Positions 63,816 to 64,000 of a stretch of DNA of 64,000 nt are shown here, piece by piece (within the stretch, counting starts at the first letter, position 1; each line of letters starts with the position of its first letter). The position numbers and the translations under genes are program-made. Source of the stretch: Poecilobothrus nobilitatus (taxonomy: Eukaryota > Arthropoda > Insecta > Diptera > Dolichopodidae). The stretch lies in NCBI GenBank assembly GCA_947095535.1, contig OX352772.1, positions 34,367,445 to 34,431,444 on the forward strand, read 5' to 3'. The notes beneath the pieces are model-generated. The model was not told the origin of the DNA. It searched no databases and saw nothing but the letters and a program-made list of their open reading frames with translations.

Positions 63816-63846
<31 letters not shown>
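63815..63846. repeat. (AT)n microsatellite
   Basis: About 16 AT dinucleotides. Another (AT)n begins at about 63983 and runs off the window end. Confidence 0.9.
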
Positions 63847-63850
<4 letters not shown>

Positions 63851-64000
63851 AAATGTTATTTATGTATAACAATATTAAAATTATAATACTATATAATTAT
63901 ATATTTAATTAATTTACTAATTAAATTATAAATTTAACACTTGTAAATACTAAGAATACCTACCTACATGTAAAAAAAAAAAAAATATATATATATATAT

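Overview
The window is very AT-rich eukaryotic DNA, dominated by poly-A/T runs, introns and repeats. It holds one confidently recognisable protein gene, a plus-strand delta/gamma-sarcoglycan (Scgdelta type) in at least six exons between about 44.2 and 55.16 kb. A single sarcoglycan of this type, the N/Q/S-rich N-terminus, GT-AG introns, and dispersed repeats with (CCGT)n-type microsatellites and tandem-repeat cores suggest an insect, most likely a fly (Diptera). That assignment is inference.

Layout. 1-7 kb: non-coding, with a 5'-truncated LINE at 1701-2757 flanked by an 11-bp target-site duplication. 7.1-15.5 kb: a 2,575-bp segment present twice in direct orientation (7087-9661 and 10723-13297), each copy holding one repeat nested in another plus a tRNA-derived SINE; a third copy of the inner repeat follows in inverted orientation (13941-15480). 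15.5-39 kb: intergenic or intronic DNA with a repeat built on six ~140-bp units (19083-20219), a SINE, short repeat families, a hairpin, a decayed reverse-transcriptase remnant (35129-35870) and diverged repeats. 39.3-41.7 kb: another full-length repeat with two 477-bp-spaced internal units.

44.2-55.2 kb: the sarcoglycan gene. An upstream exon joins in phase to a long exon carrying the low-complexity cytoplasmic N-terminus and the single membrane anchor; four further exons encode the extracellular part and its C-terminal cysteine cluster. Intron 3 (5.3 kb) holds a repeat with terminal inverted repeats and three 477-bp-spaced units, and a second LINE copy in reverse orientation with a 14-bp target-site duplication and another repeat inside it. 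Intron 4 holds a SINE. 55.2-64 kb: 3' flank with four more SINE pieces, a tRNA-like sequence, and long A-rich and (AT)n tracts.

The main novelty candidates are the repeats: families that share a modular plan (conserved ends, GTCC-type microsatellite, exchangeable tandem core), one visible nested insertion with an intact paralogous empty site, and the recent direct duplication. No bacterial-type operon, CRISPR array or rRNA is present.
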